Assembly: GCA_016192825.1 (NCBI GenBank)
Contig: JACPTK010000080.1
Location: forward strand, 1-57,226
Source of the DNA: Betaproteobacteria bacterium
GTDB taxonomy: Bacteria > Pseudomonadota > Gammaproteobacteria > Burkholderiales > SG8-41
Length of the DNA stretch: 57,226 bases
Direction: 5' to 3'
Shown one piece after another: positions 15,771-23,832 of this stretch; within the stretch, counting starts at the first letter, position 1; the number at the start of each line of letters is the position of its first letter. The notes below the pieces were generated by a model, which saw nothing but the letters and a program-made list of their open reading frames with translations, had not been told where the DNA came from and searched no databases. A program made the translations under genes and the position numbers.

Positions 15771-16016
15771 TCAGACAAGCATGTGCAGCGCTTCGGCCAG
15801 TTTCTCTGTCAGGTGGAAGAACAGGAACGCGCCCGCCAACAAGGTAAGCCAGGTCGTCTGCCTGGCCAATTCCAGCTTCTGCAGGACAGGGTCGTCCGCC
15901 ACCTTCCGCGTGGCGAGCTCCGCGTTGTACCGGCGCAGGTCCGCTAGCGACAGAAGCACGACTTGAGTCATCCGCGTTTCGATCCGCAGAAATTGGAGGA
16001 AAAGGCAGGCTATCAA
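15771..16016 (-). CDS. Small single-span membrane protein, paralogue of 21712-21978
   Basis: A short protein of unknown function with one membrane segment near the C-terminus (WLTLLAGAFLFFHLTEKL). The true start may be the internal ATG giving MTQVVLLSLADLRRYN, about 66 residues. Its C-terminal third matches the protein at 21712-21978 (pattern W-T-L-x-AG-x-FLF-x2-L-x-E-x-A-x-A), so the two are paralogues lying 6 kb apart. Both have a charged N-terminal half, predicted cytoplasmic. Nearest neighbours are unrelated catabolic and TPR genes. Confidence 0.5.
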   Translation of the reverse strand: MIACLFLQFLRIETRMTQVVLLSLADLRRYNAELATRKVADDPVLQKLELARQTTWLTLLAGAFLFFHLTEKLAEALHMLV

Positions 16017-16241
16017 AGGCAGCAGCCCGATTCAACACAATATCTTGGGGGCAACGCTCCGGGGGATACAAAAGATAGGGTTCAAGGCGCTGCCGAACGT
16101 GGATGAGGGGGCAACATACCAGCGAACGCGGCAGGCCCCAACGCGTTGCGGCCGGAGAAAGACGCTCGTTTCCCCTCCGCGATACCGCCCCTGGGTCGGG
16201 ACGGACCGCCAAGGCGCGCGTGTCCCCGGGTCTGCTGTCAG

Positions 16242-16706
16242 CTATTTCCTGCGAGCGCGGTACGCCGCGATTTTCCCCGCGAGGTCGTCCCGCTCTTCGC
16301 ATACCATCGTGCAATAGCGCTTCAGCGCGGCGAGGTGCTCCTTTGCCTTGGCGAGGTTGTCGGCCATGAGGTACGCCTCGCCGATGTACTCGTGCGCGCC
16401 GAGATGGCGGGGTTCGAGCTGCAGCGCGCGCTGGTAGTGCTTGAGCGCGGGTTCGAGCTGGCCGGCGTTGCGGTAAGCGTAACCGAGCAGGTTGTGGATG
16501 TCGGCGTTGCCCGAATCGCGCTGCGCGGCGGACGTGAGCGACTGGATCGCGGCGTTCCAGTTCCGCGCTTCGATCGCTTTCCTGCCGGCGGCGTGCTCGG
16601 CACTGACAGGCGACGGGGGCTCGCTGTCGACTGCGATGGCCGGGACGGGCAGCACAGCCAGCAAGAAGGCGAGGATTGCCGGCATCGGCGCGGTTTTCGC
16701 TTTCAT
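16242..16706 (-). CDS. TPR-repeat protein with signal peptide
   Basis: A 154-residue exported protein: signal peptide (MPAILAFLLAVLPVPAIA) followed by about three tetratricopeptide repeats. The clearest is NADIHNLLGYAYRNAGQLEP, then ALKHYQRALQLEPRHLGAHE and a third ending in KEHLAAL. TPR solenoids bind proteins or peptides. C-terminal CTMVCEERDDLAG has two cysteines that could form a disulfide. Start chosen at ATG 16706, where the signal peptide begins; an upstream ATG (16760) adds 18 unlikely residues. It is divergent from the ABC ATPase gene. Function unknown. Confidence 0.75.
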   Translation of the reverse strand: MKAKTAPMPAILAFLLAVLPVPAIAVDSEPPSPVSAEHAAGRKAIEARNWNAAIQSLTSAAQRDSGNADIHNLLGYAYRNAGQLEPALKHYQRALQLEPRHLGAHEYIGEAYLMADNLAKAKEHLAALKRYCTMVCEERDDLAGKIAAYRARRK

Positions 16707-16889
16707 GGCGCGGCTCGTGGAGTTCGCTCGTGGCATGATACGGGAACAGCCAACCCGCAAACACGCGCCGGTGCCCGCCTATTCCCGCGTAGCCGCCGGA
16801 TCATGAATCGCGCGATCCGCGCGCCGGGGCTGGCGATGCCCCCTTATTATTGGCACGATACGCGCCACGCGAAAGGAGAGGGGAACGTA

Positions 16890-17666
16890 ATGCTCGAAGT
16901 CCGCGGCCTCAGGAAGGTCTATCACCCGCTGTCGGGGCCGCCGGTGGTCGCGATGGGCGAAGTGAGCTTCCGGGTGGCGGAGCGGGAATTCGTCTCGATC
17001 GTCGGTCCGTCGGGATGCGGCAAATCCACGCTGCTGCAATGCGTGGCGGGTTTGATGCGGCCGAGCGCCGGCGCGGTGCTGCTCAACGGCCGGGAGGTGA
17101 CCGGCCCGCCCGAGGGCCTCATCCTGCTGTTCCAGGAGTACAACAAGTCCCTGATGGCATGGCGCTCGGTGCTCGGCAACGTCTGCTTCGGGCTGGAGAA
17201 CCGGCCGGGCGTGACGCGAACCGAAAGGGAGGCCGAGGCCCGCCGCTGTATCGAGATGGTCGGTCTCGGCGGCTTCGAGCAACATTACCCGTGGGAGCTT
17301 TCCGGCGGCATGCAGCAGCGCGTCGCGATCGCGCGTGCTCTCGCCTGCAAGCCCCAGGTGCTTCTCATGGATGAGCCGTTCGGGTCGCTCGACGCCCTCA
17401 CGCGCTTCGAGCTCGAGGACACTCTGCTGCGCCTGTGGGAGTCGCTGCGCGCGACGATACTCTTCGTCACGCACGACATCGATGAGGCGGTCTACCTTTC
17501 CGACCGCGTGTACGTGCTCTCCCGCCGGCCCTCGCGCATGATCGCCGACAACGCCGTGGAGCTGCCGCGGCCCCGCAACCAGCTCGCGAGCCGCGAGGAT
17601 GCGCATTTCATCGCCCTCCGGCACCGCACCTTCGAGATGATCTCGAGGGAAATGGCGGAGGAGTAG
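16890..17666 (+). CDS. ABC transporter ATP-binding protein (nitrate/sulfonate/taurine type)
   Basis: A 258-residue ATPase of the SsuB/TauB/NrtD group. Walker A is GPSGCGKST (39-47), the Q-loop is LFQEYN, the signature is LSGGMQQRVAIARA, Walker B is VLLMDEPFGSLD and the switch histidine is in FVTHD. It energises import together with the two permeases at 18046 and 18816 and the receptor at 19649-20647. The ATG at 16890 is chosen because GGAGAGGGG precedes it by a few bases; the open frame extends much further upstream but has no family similarity. The gene ends in TAG followed at once by a hairpin repeat, and 379 bp of repeats separate it from its permease genes. Confidence 0.92.
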   Translation: MLEVRGLRKVYHPLSGPPVVAMGEVSFRVAEREFVSIVGPSGCGKSTLLQCVAGLMRPSAGAVLLNGREVTGPPEGLILLFQEYNKSLMAWRSVLGNVCFGLENRPGVTRTEREAEARRCIEMVGLGGFEQHYPWELSGGMQQRVAIARALACKPQVLLMDEPFGSLDALTRFELEDTLLRLWESLRATILFVTHDIDEAVYLSDRVYVLSRRPSRMIADNAVELPRPRNQLASREDAHFIALRHRTFEMISREMAEE

Positions 17667-17700
17667 GAATTTGCCGGGGCAGAGCCCGACAAACTCCTTG
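17667..17700. repeat. Imperfect hairpin repeat at the ATPase stop codon (GGAGTTTGTCGG type)
   Basis: GGAATTTGCCGGG and CCCGACAAACTCC form an imperfect stem directly after the TAG of the ATPase gene. It is a diverged relative of the TAGGAGCTTGTCGGA hairpins seen at 30613 and 22886. Confidence 0.5.
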
Positions 17701-17844
17701 ATGAACAGCCGGGACAGGAAAATTGCGGGAAACGAGGATGAGCAGGCGGATGTGGCCACGATGGTCTTCAGGTCGGGCCGCTTGGGCCCGGTCCTTTTCT
17801 GAGTTGTCAGCCGGTTCCCCGGTCAGCGGCCTGCGCGGGCTGCT

Positions 17845-18035
17845 GAGTCCGACAAGCTCCTCAGGCAAAACCGCCCCGGAAAAAAATGCGAAAGTGCCGT
17901 CAAAAAACCTGCCGAAACGCCATCCCTACGTGTTGCCCGAGGTGAAACGACCGTGGATTTAAGCGTTATTCAAAAGAAGTGGGGCGGTTTTGCTTTTAGC
18001 AGCCTGTCGGACCTTCAAAGTCCGACAGGCTGCTA
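17845..18035. mobile_element. Composite MITE-like block between ABC ATPase and permease genes
   Basis: In order, three pieces are seen. First is a half-element GTCCGACAAGCTCC (17847-17860). Second is a 129-bp element, 17865-17993, with 13-bp perfect terminal inverted repeats GCAAAACCGCCCC / GGGGCGGTTTTGC. Third is a perfect hairpin TAGCAGCCTGTCGGAC (17997-18012), 7-base loop, and GTCCGACAGGCTGCTA (18020-18035). The block splits an ABC importer gene set and ends 10 bases before the permease ATG, leaving no Shine-Dalgarno sequence there. The hairpin could also terminate transcription. No transposase is encoded. Confidence 0.75.
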
Positions 18036-18045
18036 GAGCCCCCCG

Positions 18046-18819
18046 ATGCGCCGGATACCGTGGTCGGGCCTGGCGGTGATGGCTGCCTGCCTGCTTGCCT
18101 GGGAGGGGTGGGCATTCCTGCGCCAGGACCTGGCGGCGTATTTTCCGCCGGCCTCGCAGGTGCTTCTCACGCTGGCGCAGATACTCGGTTCCGGCGAGCT
18201 GGTGGGTCACATCGGGGCGACGCTGCGGCGTTTTGCGGAAGGCTACACGATCGCCGCGGCGGGTGCCGTGACCGCCGGTCTCTGCCTCGGTCTCTGGCGG
18301 CGGCTCTACAACGCTTTCGAGCCGCTCATCGAGCTCCTGCGCCCCATGCCATCGCCGGCAACGATACCCATCGCGATACTCTTCCTCGGCATCGGCGACG
18401 AGATGAAGGTGGCGGTGACGGTGTATGCCTGCTCGTGGCCGATCCTGCTCAACACCATCGACGGCGTGCGCTCGGTGGACCGCGTGCTGGTGGCGACGGC
18501 CGCCACCTTCAGGCTCACGCCCTGGGAGCGGTTCTGGAAGGTGATGCTCCCGGCCGCGTCGCCGCAGATCGTCACCGGCCTGAGGGTCTCGCTTGCCATC
18601 GCGCTGATACTCGTGACCACGGCCGAGATGGTCGTCTCGGACGACGGGCTGGGCTACTACGTGCTCGAGAGCCAGAGGACGTTCCAGATGCCCCGGATGT
18701 ACGCCGCCGTGGTCGCGCTGGGCGTCATCGGCTACGCGCTCAACCGGCTGTTCCTGGCGCTCGATGGCTGGGCGATGGCCTGGCACAAGGGACTCACCCG
18801 GAAGGAGGAGATCCTGTGA
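18046..18819 (+). CDS. ABC transporter permease (nitrate/sulfonate/taurine type)
   Basis: A 257-residue inner-membrane permease with about six hydrophobic spans and the EAA loop typical of the BPD_transp_1 family (ATFRLTPWERFWKVMLPAA). It forms the channel with the second permease, whose GTG start overlaps this gene's TGA by four bases. The ATG at 18046 follows a MITE-like hairpin immediately and has no ribosome binding site; expression may need an unrecognised signal or be weak. Using two different permeases rather than one is a mild departure from the common SsuC/TauC homodimer arrangement. Confidence 0.9.
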   Translation: MRRIPWSGLAVMAACLLAWEGWAFLRQDLAAYFPPASQVLLTLAQILGSGELVGHIGATLRRFAEGYTIAAAGAVTAGLCLGLWRRLYNAFEPLIELLRPMPSPATIPIAILFLGIGDEMKVAVTVYACSWPILLNTIDGVRSVDRVLVATAATFRLTPWERFWKVMLPAASPQIVTGLRVSLAIALILVTTAEMVVSDDGLGYYVLESQRTFQMPRMYAAVVALGVIGYALNRLFLALDGWAMAWHKGLTRKEEIL

Positions 18820-19589
18820 GCTGGAAGGACTCGCGCTGGACCGGGATAGGCGTCCTCGTGCTGCTTGCGGTTCTGTGGGAGGCGGCGGGGCGGTGGGGCT
18901 GGGTCCACAAGGTTCTGTTTCCCCCCGCGAGCGCGATCCTGGCGACGCTCCTCGACGTCATCGCGTCGGGAGAAATCCTGCAGCACCTCGGCGTGAGCCT
19001 GTGGCGCGCGGCGCTGGGCTACGCGCTCGCCGCTATGTCTGCGATCGCACTGGGGGTCGCGATGGGCTACTGGCGGCGCATCTACGATGCGTGCGAAATC
19101 ACGATCGAGTACGCGCGCGCCGTGCCGCCCCCTGCGGTGATCCCGGTCGCCATGGTGTTTCTCGGTTTCGGCGATGCGCTGAAAGTGTTCATCATCTTTT
19201 TTGCGTGCCTGTTTCCGATCCTGGTCAACACGATCGACGGCGTGCGCAGCGTCGAACCGGTGCTGATCCGGACCGCGCGCACGTTCGGTCTGTCCCCTCT
19301 GCGGATCGTGCGGCAGGTGATCCTGCCGGTCGCGGGCCCTTACATCATGACCGGGCTGCGGATCGCCACGGCCATCGCCCTGATCCTCACCGTCATCTCG
19401 GAGATGATCGGCGCGACCTCGGGCATCGGCTATTTCATACTGGGCAGCCAGCGCACGCTGAATATCACGCAGATGTACGCGGGCATCCTGGTGCTGGCGC
19501 TGACCGGCTACGCGATCAACCGCGTGTTCCTGCTGGTCGACGAGCGGATCATGGCGTGGCACAAGGGGCTAACCCGACACATGCAATAA
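18816..19589 (+). CDS. ABC transporter permease, second subunit
   Basis: A 257-residue permease related to the preceding one (both share a PPAS-containing N-terminal segment and end in AWHKGLTR). The EAA-type loop is TARTFGLSPLRIVRQVILP. Start is a GTG at 18816 overlapping the upstream stop (GTGA) with GGAGGAG just before it, so the two permeases are translationally coupled and probably form a heterodimer. The pair looks like an old tandem duplication. Confidence 0.92.
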   Translation: MSWKDSRWTGIGVLVLLAVLWEAAGRWGWVHKVLFPPASAILATLLDVIASGEILQHLGVSLWRAALGYALAAMSAIALGVAMGYWRRIYDACEITIEYARAVPPPAVIPVAMVFLGFGDALKVFIIFFACLFPILVNTIDGVRSVEPVLIRTARTFGLSPLRIVRQVILPVAGPYIMTGLRIATAIALILTVISEMIGATSGIGYFILGSQRTLNITQMYAGILVLALTGYAINRVFLLVDERIMAWHKGLTRHMQ

Positions 19590-19648
19590 TCCGCGCCCTG
19601 CGCCGGGCGCGGGCGAATTTGCCCGCGGCAACCGCCGCCCGCCGCGAT

Positions 19649-20647
19649 TTACGCGCGCACGTGCTTGGAAATGACCTCCGAGACCGAAAACTTCCGGTCG
19701 ATGAGCTTGTAGCGCAACGCCACGTCGAGCATGGGTTGCAGGTCGGATTCCAGGAGGGCCTTTTCGAACGCCGGCAACGGCATGTTCTTGAACAACTCGG
19801 GCCTGTGTCCGGTGTGCTTGGCGAGAACGGCCCTTGCCTCATCGAGGTTGGCGTTGTGAGCGTCGATCCCGCGGTTCAAGGCCGCGACAAACGCCTTGAC
19901 CAGGGGAACATTCTTGCTGACCCACGCCTCGCTGCCGAAGTAGGACGCGATCAGGAGGCGTGGCGCAATGGCGCCGAGCTGGCGGCCAAGGAGCCGGGCC
20001 TGTTTTTTCTGAACGGGCACCGTGACGAACGGCTCGACAGCGCCGTAGGCGTCGATCTGCTTGTTCGCCAGGGCCGGGGGCATCTGCGGGAACGGAATCT
20101 CGATCCATTTCACCTTGCTCGAGTCCCCGCCGTTCGAGTCGATCCAGTGCGCGGTCGCCCCGTGCATGATGTTGCGCAGCGTATTGACCGCCACGGTCCT
20201 GCCCGCCAGATCCCTGGCCGACTTGATCGGCGAGGCGGGATTGACGCAGACCCCGAAGACGTCGTTGGTCCCGCGCTTGTTGATCGCGCCGTTCGCCACC
20301 AGCCGGTAATCCAGGCCCTGCAAGTGGCCCTGATACACGGAAATGACGTTCGACCAGCCGATGTTGATGGACCCCGAAGCGAGCGCGGGCATGATCGCGG
20401 CGCCCCCGACCATCGAGGCGAGATTGATTTCCAGGCCGGCCTCCTTGAAGAACGCCTTCTCCATGGCGAGGAAGAACGGCGACAGATCGCCGATCTTCAT
20501 GTAGCCGACGTTGAGCTTGCTCTGCGCCAGCGCCGACTTGAAGGGCAGGGCCGCGGTCCCCGCCGCAACGAGGCCGCCCGCGGCGATCTTCAGGAACTGC
20601 CGGCGGGTCAGCGCTTTGAGATCGATGCCGATGGTGAGCTTGCGCAT
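19649..20647 (-). CDS. ABC transporter substrate-binding protein (NMT1/SsuA-like), Tat-type signal
   Basis: A 332-residue periplasmic receptor of the NMT1/SsuA family. The N-terminus has LTRRQFLKIAAGGLVAAG, a twin-arginine type signal, followed by LNVGYMKIGDLSPFFLAMEK and EAGLEINLA as in the family. It faces the permease genes (convergent), completing an importer with the ATPase at 16890. Substrates of the family include sulfonates, nitrate, pyrimidine precursors and phthalate-like aromatic acids; the last would fit the neighbourhood, but this is inference. Confidence 0.9.
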   Translation of the reverse strand: MRKLTIGIDLKALTRRQFLKIAAGGLVAAGTAALPFKSALAQSKLNVGYMKIGDLSPFFLAMEKAFFKEAGLEINLASMVGGAAIMPALASGSINIGWSNVISVYQGHLQGLDYRLVANGAINKRGTNDVFGVCVNPASPIKSARDLAGRTVAVNTLRNIMHGATAHWIDSNGGDSSKVKWIEIPFPQMPPALANKQIDAYGAVEPFVTVPVQKKQARLLGRQLGAIAPRLLIASYFGSEAWVSKNVPLVKAFVAALNRGIDAHNANLDEARAVLAKHTGHRPELFKNMPLPAFEKALLESDLQPMLDVALRYKLIDRKFSVSEVISKHVRA

Positions 20648-20856
20648 GGACCGTGTCTCCTCCAGACCGTTTCCGCGACGGGACGCCGCGGCCGGCGAAG
20701 ATTATCAGCGCCGGGACCTAGGGGGTCAAGAACGGGGATGAGGGATGAGGAGGATTCCATCCTTCCGCCTTCCTCGTTGTTCCTTGAACCAGGAGGGACT
20801 GGCGGCGCCCCTCTTTTGTTGGCAGGATAGCGGAAGCCGCTCCGAAACAGCCGCCC

Positions 20857-21285
20857 ATGTCAGCGAAAACCGGCAGTCCCATGAATCTTTCGGACGAACT
20901 GAAACCCGGATTGACGGCGAGCTCCGAGATCGTTGTCGGCACGCGCGACACCGCGCCGCACGTGGGCAGCGGCAAGATCGGGGTGCTTGCCACGCCGATC
21001 ATGGTGAATCTCATGGAGGCCGCGGCACTGCAGGCGGTCGAGCGGTTCATGCCGCCGGGATACCAGACCGTCGGAACTCACCTGGACGTCAAGCATTTCG
21101 CCGCCACGCCGGTCGGCCTGCGGGTGCGGGCGCATGCCGAGCTGGTCCAGGTCGAAGGGCGCACGCTGACGTTCAGGATTCATGCCGAGGACGAGCGCGA
21201 ACCTATTGGAGAGGGCGTGCACGAGCGCCTGGTCATCAACGTGGAGCGCTTCGACCAGCGCATGCAGAAGAAGCTGGGCAGGTAA
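20857..21285 (+). CDS. FlK-like hotdog thioesterase
   Basis: A protein of 142 residues (or 134 from the ATG at 20881) of the fluoroacetyl-CoA thioesterase-like hotdog family. The catalytic triad positions of FlK are matched by the threonine in LATPIMVNLMEAAA, the glutamate in the same helix, and the histidine in VGTHLDVKHFAATP. Such proteins hydrolyse short or unusual acyl-CoAs; without the special lid residues of FlK the usual annotation is a general thioesterase. It stands alone between a divergent ABC receptor gene and a PII-like gene. Confidence 0.8.
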   Translation: MSAKTGSPMNLSDELKPGLTASSEIVVGTRDTAPHVGSGKIGVLATPIMVNLMEAAALQAVERFMPPGYQTVGTHLDVKHFAATPVGLRVRAHAELVQVEGRTLTFRIHAEDEREPIGEGVHERLVINVERFDQRMQKKLGR

Positions 21286-21388
21286 CAGGCGCCGCCTCGG
21301 GACGGACGGGCGGCGGGTTGATCGAGATCAAACCCGCCTGCCCGCAGCCTCGTACCATCGGAACAACCCCATCGCGAAACGAGGTTCC

Positions 21389-21688
21389 ATGAAGCTGGCC
21401 TTTATCGTTCACACCGAATATTTCACCGCGCGCGTCATGCAGCTGCTCAAGGGCGCCGAAATCGATTACTACACGCGCTGGGAACACGCGCAAGGAAAAG
21501 GGCAGGGCACGGAGCCCCACCTCGGCACGGGCAGCTTCGCCAGCACCAACGCCGTGATGATGATCGCCTTCCAGGACGAGTCGAAGCTCGAGGACCTGGT
21601 CCGCAGGATCACCGAAGCGAACCGGGAAATCACGCGACCCGACGACCGGATCCGGCTGTTCCAGCTGCCGCTCGACCGGATCGTGTAG
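21389..21688 (+). CDS. PII-like small protein (ferredoxin-fold)
   Basis: A 99-residue protein starting MKLAFIVHTEYFTARVMQLLK. The alternation of strands and helices, the central acidic/glycine loop (QGKGQGTEPHLGTG) and the closing VRRITEANREITRPDDRI segment resemble PII-like regulators that trimerise and sense a small ligand. It lacks the T-loop uridylylation tyrosine context of true GlnB. The call is by overall pattern, not by a diagnostic motif. It is preceded 104 bp away by the thioesterase gene on the same strand. Confidence 0.5.
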   Translation: MKLAFIVHTEYFTARVMQLLKGAEIDYYTRWEHAQGKGQGTEPHLGTGSFASTNAVMMIAFQDESKLEDLVRRITEANREITRPDDRIRLFQLPLDRIV

Positions 21689-21696
21689 ATGACGCC

Positions 21697-21714
21697 AGAT
21701 CCGACAGGCTGCTA
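21697..21714. repeat. Solo MITE end (TCCGACAGGCTGCTA) forming a stop codon
   Basis: ATCCGACAGGCTGCTA ends at 21714. Its last three bases, CTA, are the TAG stop of the minus-strand gene at 21712-21978. No matching left end is nearby, so it is a truncated copy of the TAGCAGCCTGTCGGAC family. Confidence 0.7.
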
Positions 21715-21978
21715 GAAGAGCGACATCGCCTGGGCTGCCCGCTCGATCAGGTAGTAGAACAGGAAGCTGCCGGCAACCAGCATCGTCCACAGGGTTCGCC
21801 TCATGGCGTGTTGCGACCGAGTGTGGACCTCGTCGCGGTGCCGGTCGGTTCGGGAAATGGCCTGGCAATAACGGTAGAACTGGTCCACCACCCGGAGGTC
21901 GTATTTTCTGGGCTTCTGCTCGAGCCGGGAGAGCGCCCCACGGCTGGCGGGCGATCGCCACTGTGCAAATGTCGTCAT
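21712..21978 (-). CDS. Small single-span membrane protein, paralogue of 15771-16016
   Basis: An 88-residue protein with a basic N-terminal half, a DRHRDEVHTRSQHAMRR linker and one C-terminal membrane span (WTMLVAGSFLFYYLIERA). The span and its flanks match those of 15771-16016. Its C-terminus is cut exactly by a repeat-element end that supplies the TAG stop, so the original protein may have been longer. Function unknown. Confidence 0.55.
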   Translation of the reverse strand: MTTFAQWRSPASRGALSRLEQKPRKYDLRVVDQFYRYCQAISRTDRHRDEVHTRSQHAMRRTLWTMLVAGSFLFYYLIERAAQAMSLF

Positions 21979-22135
21979 GTGAGCCTCTTGTCGACGGTTG
22001 CAGGCGGGTTGAATCGAGCCTTGTTAGATACAACCTATTGATTAGCTTAAGCTTCTGTCCAAGCGATAATCGTCACGACCGCTTCCTGATGACGGATACC
22101 GCAACTTCCGTTCCACCGGCGAAAAGTCACACCTG

Positions 22136-22570
22136 ATGGAAGTCACCAAGGCAGGGAACGCAAGCCGGGCGCGGCAGCTGGTGGCCGCCCTGAGCGGGGC
22201 CGCGCTGGCGGTCTCGGCTTGGGGCGCCGAAGATGCCGGCGCGCGCGCCTTGCAACAGCAGCAGCTGCAGCGGCAGCAGCAGCAGGAGGCCTTGCAGCTG
22301 CGCATGCAGCAGCAGCAGCGCGCGGTGCAGTCGCCGCCGGCGGACGCGAAGCGGAAACAGGCCCTCGAAAAGCAGCGGCTCGAGCAGCAGCAGCAACTGG
22401 AACAGCTGCATTATGGGCAGAGCATCGAGCCGCCCACCGCGCAGCCCTCGGACGATGAGGGCACGCGCCGCGCCAAGGCGGAGATGGAACGGATCAAGGC
22501 GCAGCAGCAAAGCGAGCAGCAAATGCGGCGACGCGACCCGCAGCCACCGCAGCAGGGGACCCGGAAGTGA
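22136..22570 (+). CDS. Exported glutamine-rich coiled-coil protein, unknown function
   Basis: A 144-residue protein with a signal-like N-terminus (LVAALSGAALAVSAWGA) and then a long Gln/Arg-rich, helix-forming body with Q runs (QQQQLQRQQQQ, QQQQQLEQL). The tail is polar and proline-rich. Secreted or periplasmic, low-complexity; a coiled coil is likely. I do not recognise a family. Codon use is GC-rich like the neighbours, so it is probably a real gene, though low-complexity sequence makes false reading frames more likely. Confidence 0.5.
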   Translation: MEVTKAGNASRARQLVAALSGAALAVSAWGAEDAGARALQQQQLQRQQQQEALQLRMQQQQRAVQSPPADAKRKQALEKQRLEQQQQLEQLHYGQSIEPPTAQPSDDEGTRRAKAEMERIKAQQQSEQQMRRRDPQPPQQGTRK

Positions 22571-22624
22571 TGCGTTCGCGGCGGGCGCGGTGATGGTGGG
22601 GTGCACCGGCCTCCAGCCGCCTGC

Positions 22625-22752
22625 TAGCAGCCTGTCGGACTTACCTTGATGAACGATCGGCGTGAACGCATATTCAGGTTGACGCCGACCCCTCCCAAAC
22701 TGCACTTCCATTTTGCAGCTTGTCGGACTTAGCTGTCGGACAGGCTGCTTAC
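22625..22752. mobile_element. MITE-like element, TAGCAGCCTGTCGG family
   Basis: The left end TAGCAGCCTGTCGGACTT is followed by GATGAACGATCGGCGTGAA, a stretch also present in the copies at 42273 and 57087. The right end is GTCGGACAGGCTGCTTA, slightly diverged. It starts at a CTAG site. Directly after it comes the 130-bp GCAAAACCGCC element. Confidence 0.75.
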
Positions 22753-22753
22753 A

Positions 22754-22883
22754 GCAAAACCGCCTGCGGATTTCGAATGAAACCCGGGATAGCGACCCTT
22801 ATTGCCCTGCAAAAGGCGGACGAGTAGGCTCGAAATGAAGTTTTCATTGCTTTTTGCCTCCCTTTTCGTGCAGGCGGTTTTGC
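22754..22883. mobile_element. 130-bp MITE-like element with GCAAAACCGCCTGC ends
   Basis: The ends GCAAAACCGCCTGC (22754-22767) and GCAGGCGGTTTTGC (22870-22883) are perfect 14-bp inverted repeats. The interior has further self-complementary stretches. Size and ends match the 129-bp element at 17865-17993. It is followed by an AAGGAGTTTGTCGGA...TCCGACA hairpin (22886-22913) ending in CCTAGG. Confidence 0.8.
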
Positions 22884-22994
22884 ATAAGGAGTTTGTCGGA
22901 GCCAAGTCCGACACCTAGGAGTGTGCGCGGCAGAAACCTGCCGCGGTAATGAATGGAACCTGCCGTGCCAAGCCGATGGTTGCGCCGGGAGTTT

Positions 22995-23585
22995 CTACCG
23001 CGCGGGCTCCTGGCGATCGCTGGAGATCCGGAACGAATCGAAGAATATCTTCGCGTCGGCGCGCGGCTCGCCGGGCGTCACCGCCATCACCTGGTAGAGC
23101 CGGCTGCCGGCCCACACCAGCCTGATCCGGTAGTGCGTGCCGTCCCCGCGCACGATCACCTGGTCGCGGCCGGGGAAACCGGCCAGCGTGATGTGCTTGT
23201 CCTCCATGATCCGGCCCTTGGTCTGGTACACCAGCCCGTCGCGCGCGCCGTCCAGCAGCTTTTGCGGGTTTGCCTTCGACACGCCGGCCGTGGGGTAATC
23301 GTTGAACAGCACGTCGTAAGTCACATTGGCGGAATCCGTCACGGTGTAGCGGGTCGAGGCGACGTTGCCGATTTCGGTCCGGATCGTCTGTCTGGATGTC
23401 TTCGGCACGCCCGGCATCAGGACCTTGAATCGCCCTGCCGGTATCTGGAACTCCCTCCAGCCGGGCGGGATTCGGTCCTCGGGCGCCGCGCCCGCGGCCG
23501 CGCCCAAGGTTGGATCGGGGCATATGGCGCCCAGCAGCGCGAGCAGTCCGGGGAGAACGAGGCGGGGCAAGGGCGCAGGGCTCAC
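22995..23585 (-). CDS. Secreted protein of unknown function
   Basis: A 196-residue protein with a signal peptide (LPRLVLPGLLALLGAICPD). The mature part has WREFQIPAGRFKVLMPGVP followed by strands, VTYDVLFNDYP, and a late DAKIFFDSFRIS. This layout is common in small secreted proteins sometimes annotated as PsbP/MttP-like or simply hypothetical. Start is a GTG at 23585 overlapping the stop of the upstream membrane protein (GTGA). It ends a three-gene minus-strand run beginning with the NYN-domain gene. Confidence 0.7.
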   Translation of the reverse strand: MSPAPLPRLVLPGLLALLGAICPDPTLGAAAGAAPEDRIPPGWREFQIPAGRFKVLMPGVPKTSRQTIRTEIGNVASTRYTVTDSANVTYDVLFNDYPTAGVSKANPQKLLDGARDGLVYQTKGRIMEDKHITLAGFPGRDQVIVRGDGTHYRIRLVWAGSRLYQVMAVTPGEPRADAKIFFDSFRISSDRQEPAR

Positions 23586-23827
23586 GGTTCCGGCGGCAGG
23601 CGCGGCGCGGGCGGCTGCTCGCGCTCGACGACGGAGTATTCCGCCTTGATGAATTCCTCCTCCGATGCCTTCCGGAGCTTGCGCTGGAGCCACCAGATGC
23701 GGGCCCCGATCGCCGCCGCGAGGATCGCGCCCGCCACGAGCGCCGCGGCGAGGAAGAAGAAGCCGAGCACGAGCACCGCCAGCAGCAGCGTCCCGTAAGC
23801 GATGCGCTCAAGGAGCGTGCGTTTCAC
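23582..23827 (-). CDS. Small membrane protein, unknown function
   Basis: An 81-residue protein with one or two hydrophobic spans (LLLAVLVLGFFFLAAALVAGA and ILAAAIGARIWW), then a basic/acidic cytoplasmic helix RKASEEEFIKAEYSVVE and a proline tail. Positioned 5 bp after the NYN-domain gene and overlapping the secreted-protein gene by four bases, so all three are probably co-transcribed. Resembles many short proteobacterial membrane proteins without assigned function. Confidence 0.7.
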   Translation of the reverse strand: MKRTLLERIAYGTLLLAVLVLGFFFLAAALVAGAILAAAIGARIWWLQRKLRKASEEEFIKAEYSVVEREQPPAPRLPPEP

Positions 23828-23832
23828 GAAGT

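Noticed and set aside
16146-16889. Long N-terminal extension of the ABC ATPase
   Set aside because: The family starts at 16890, where a ribosome binding site is found; the upstream part overlaps the TPR gene in antisense.
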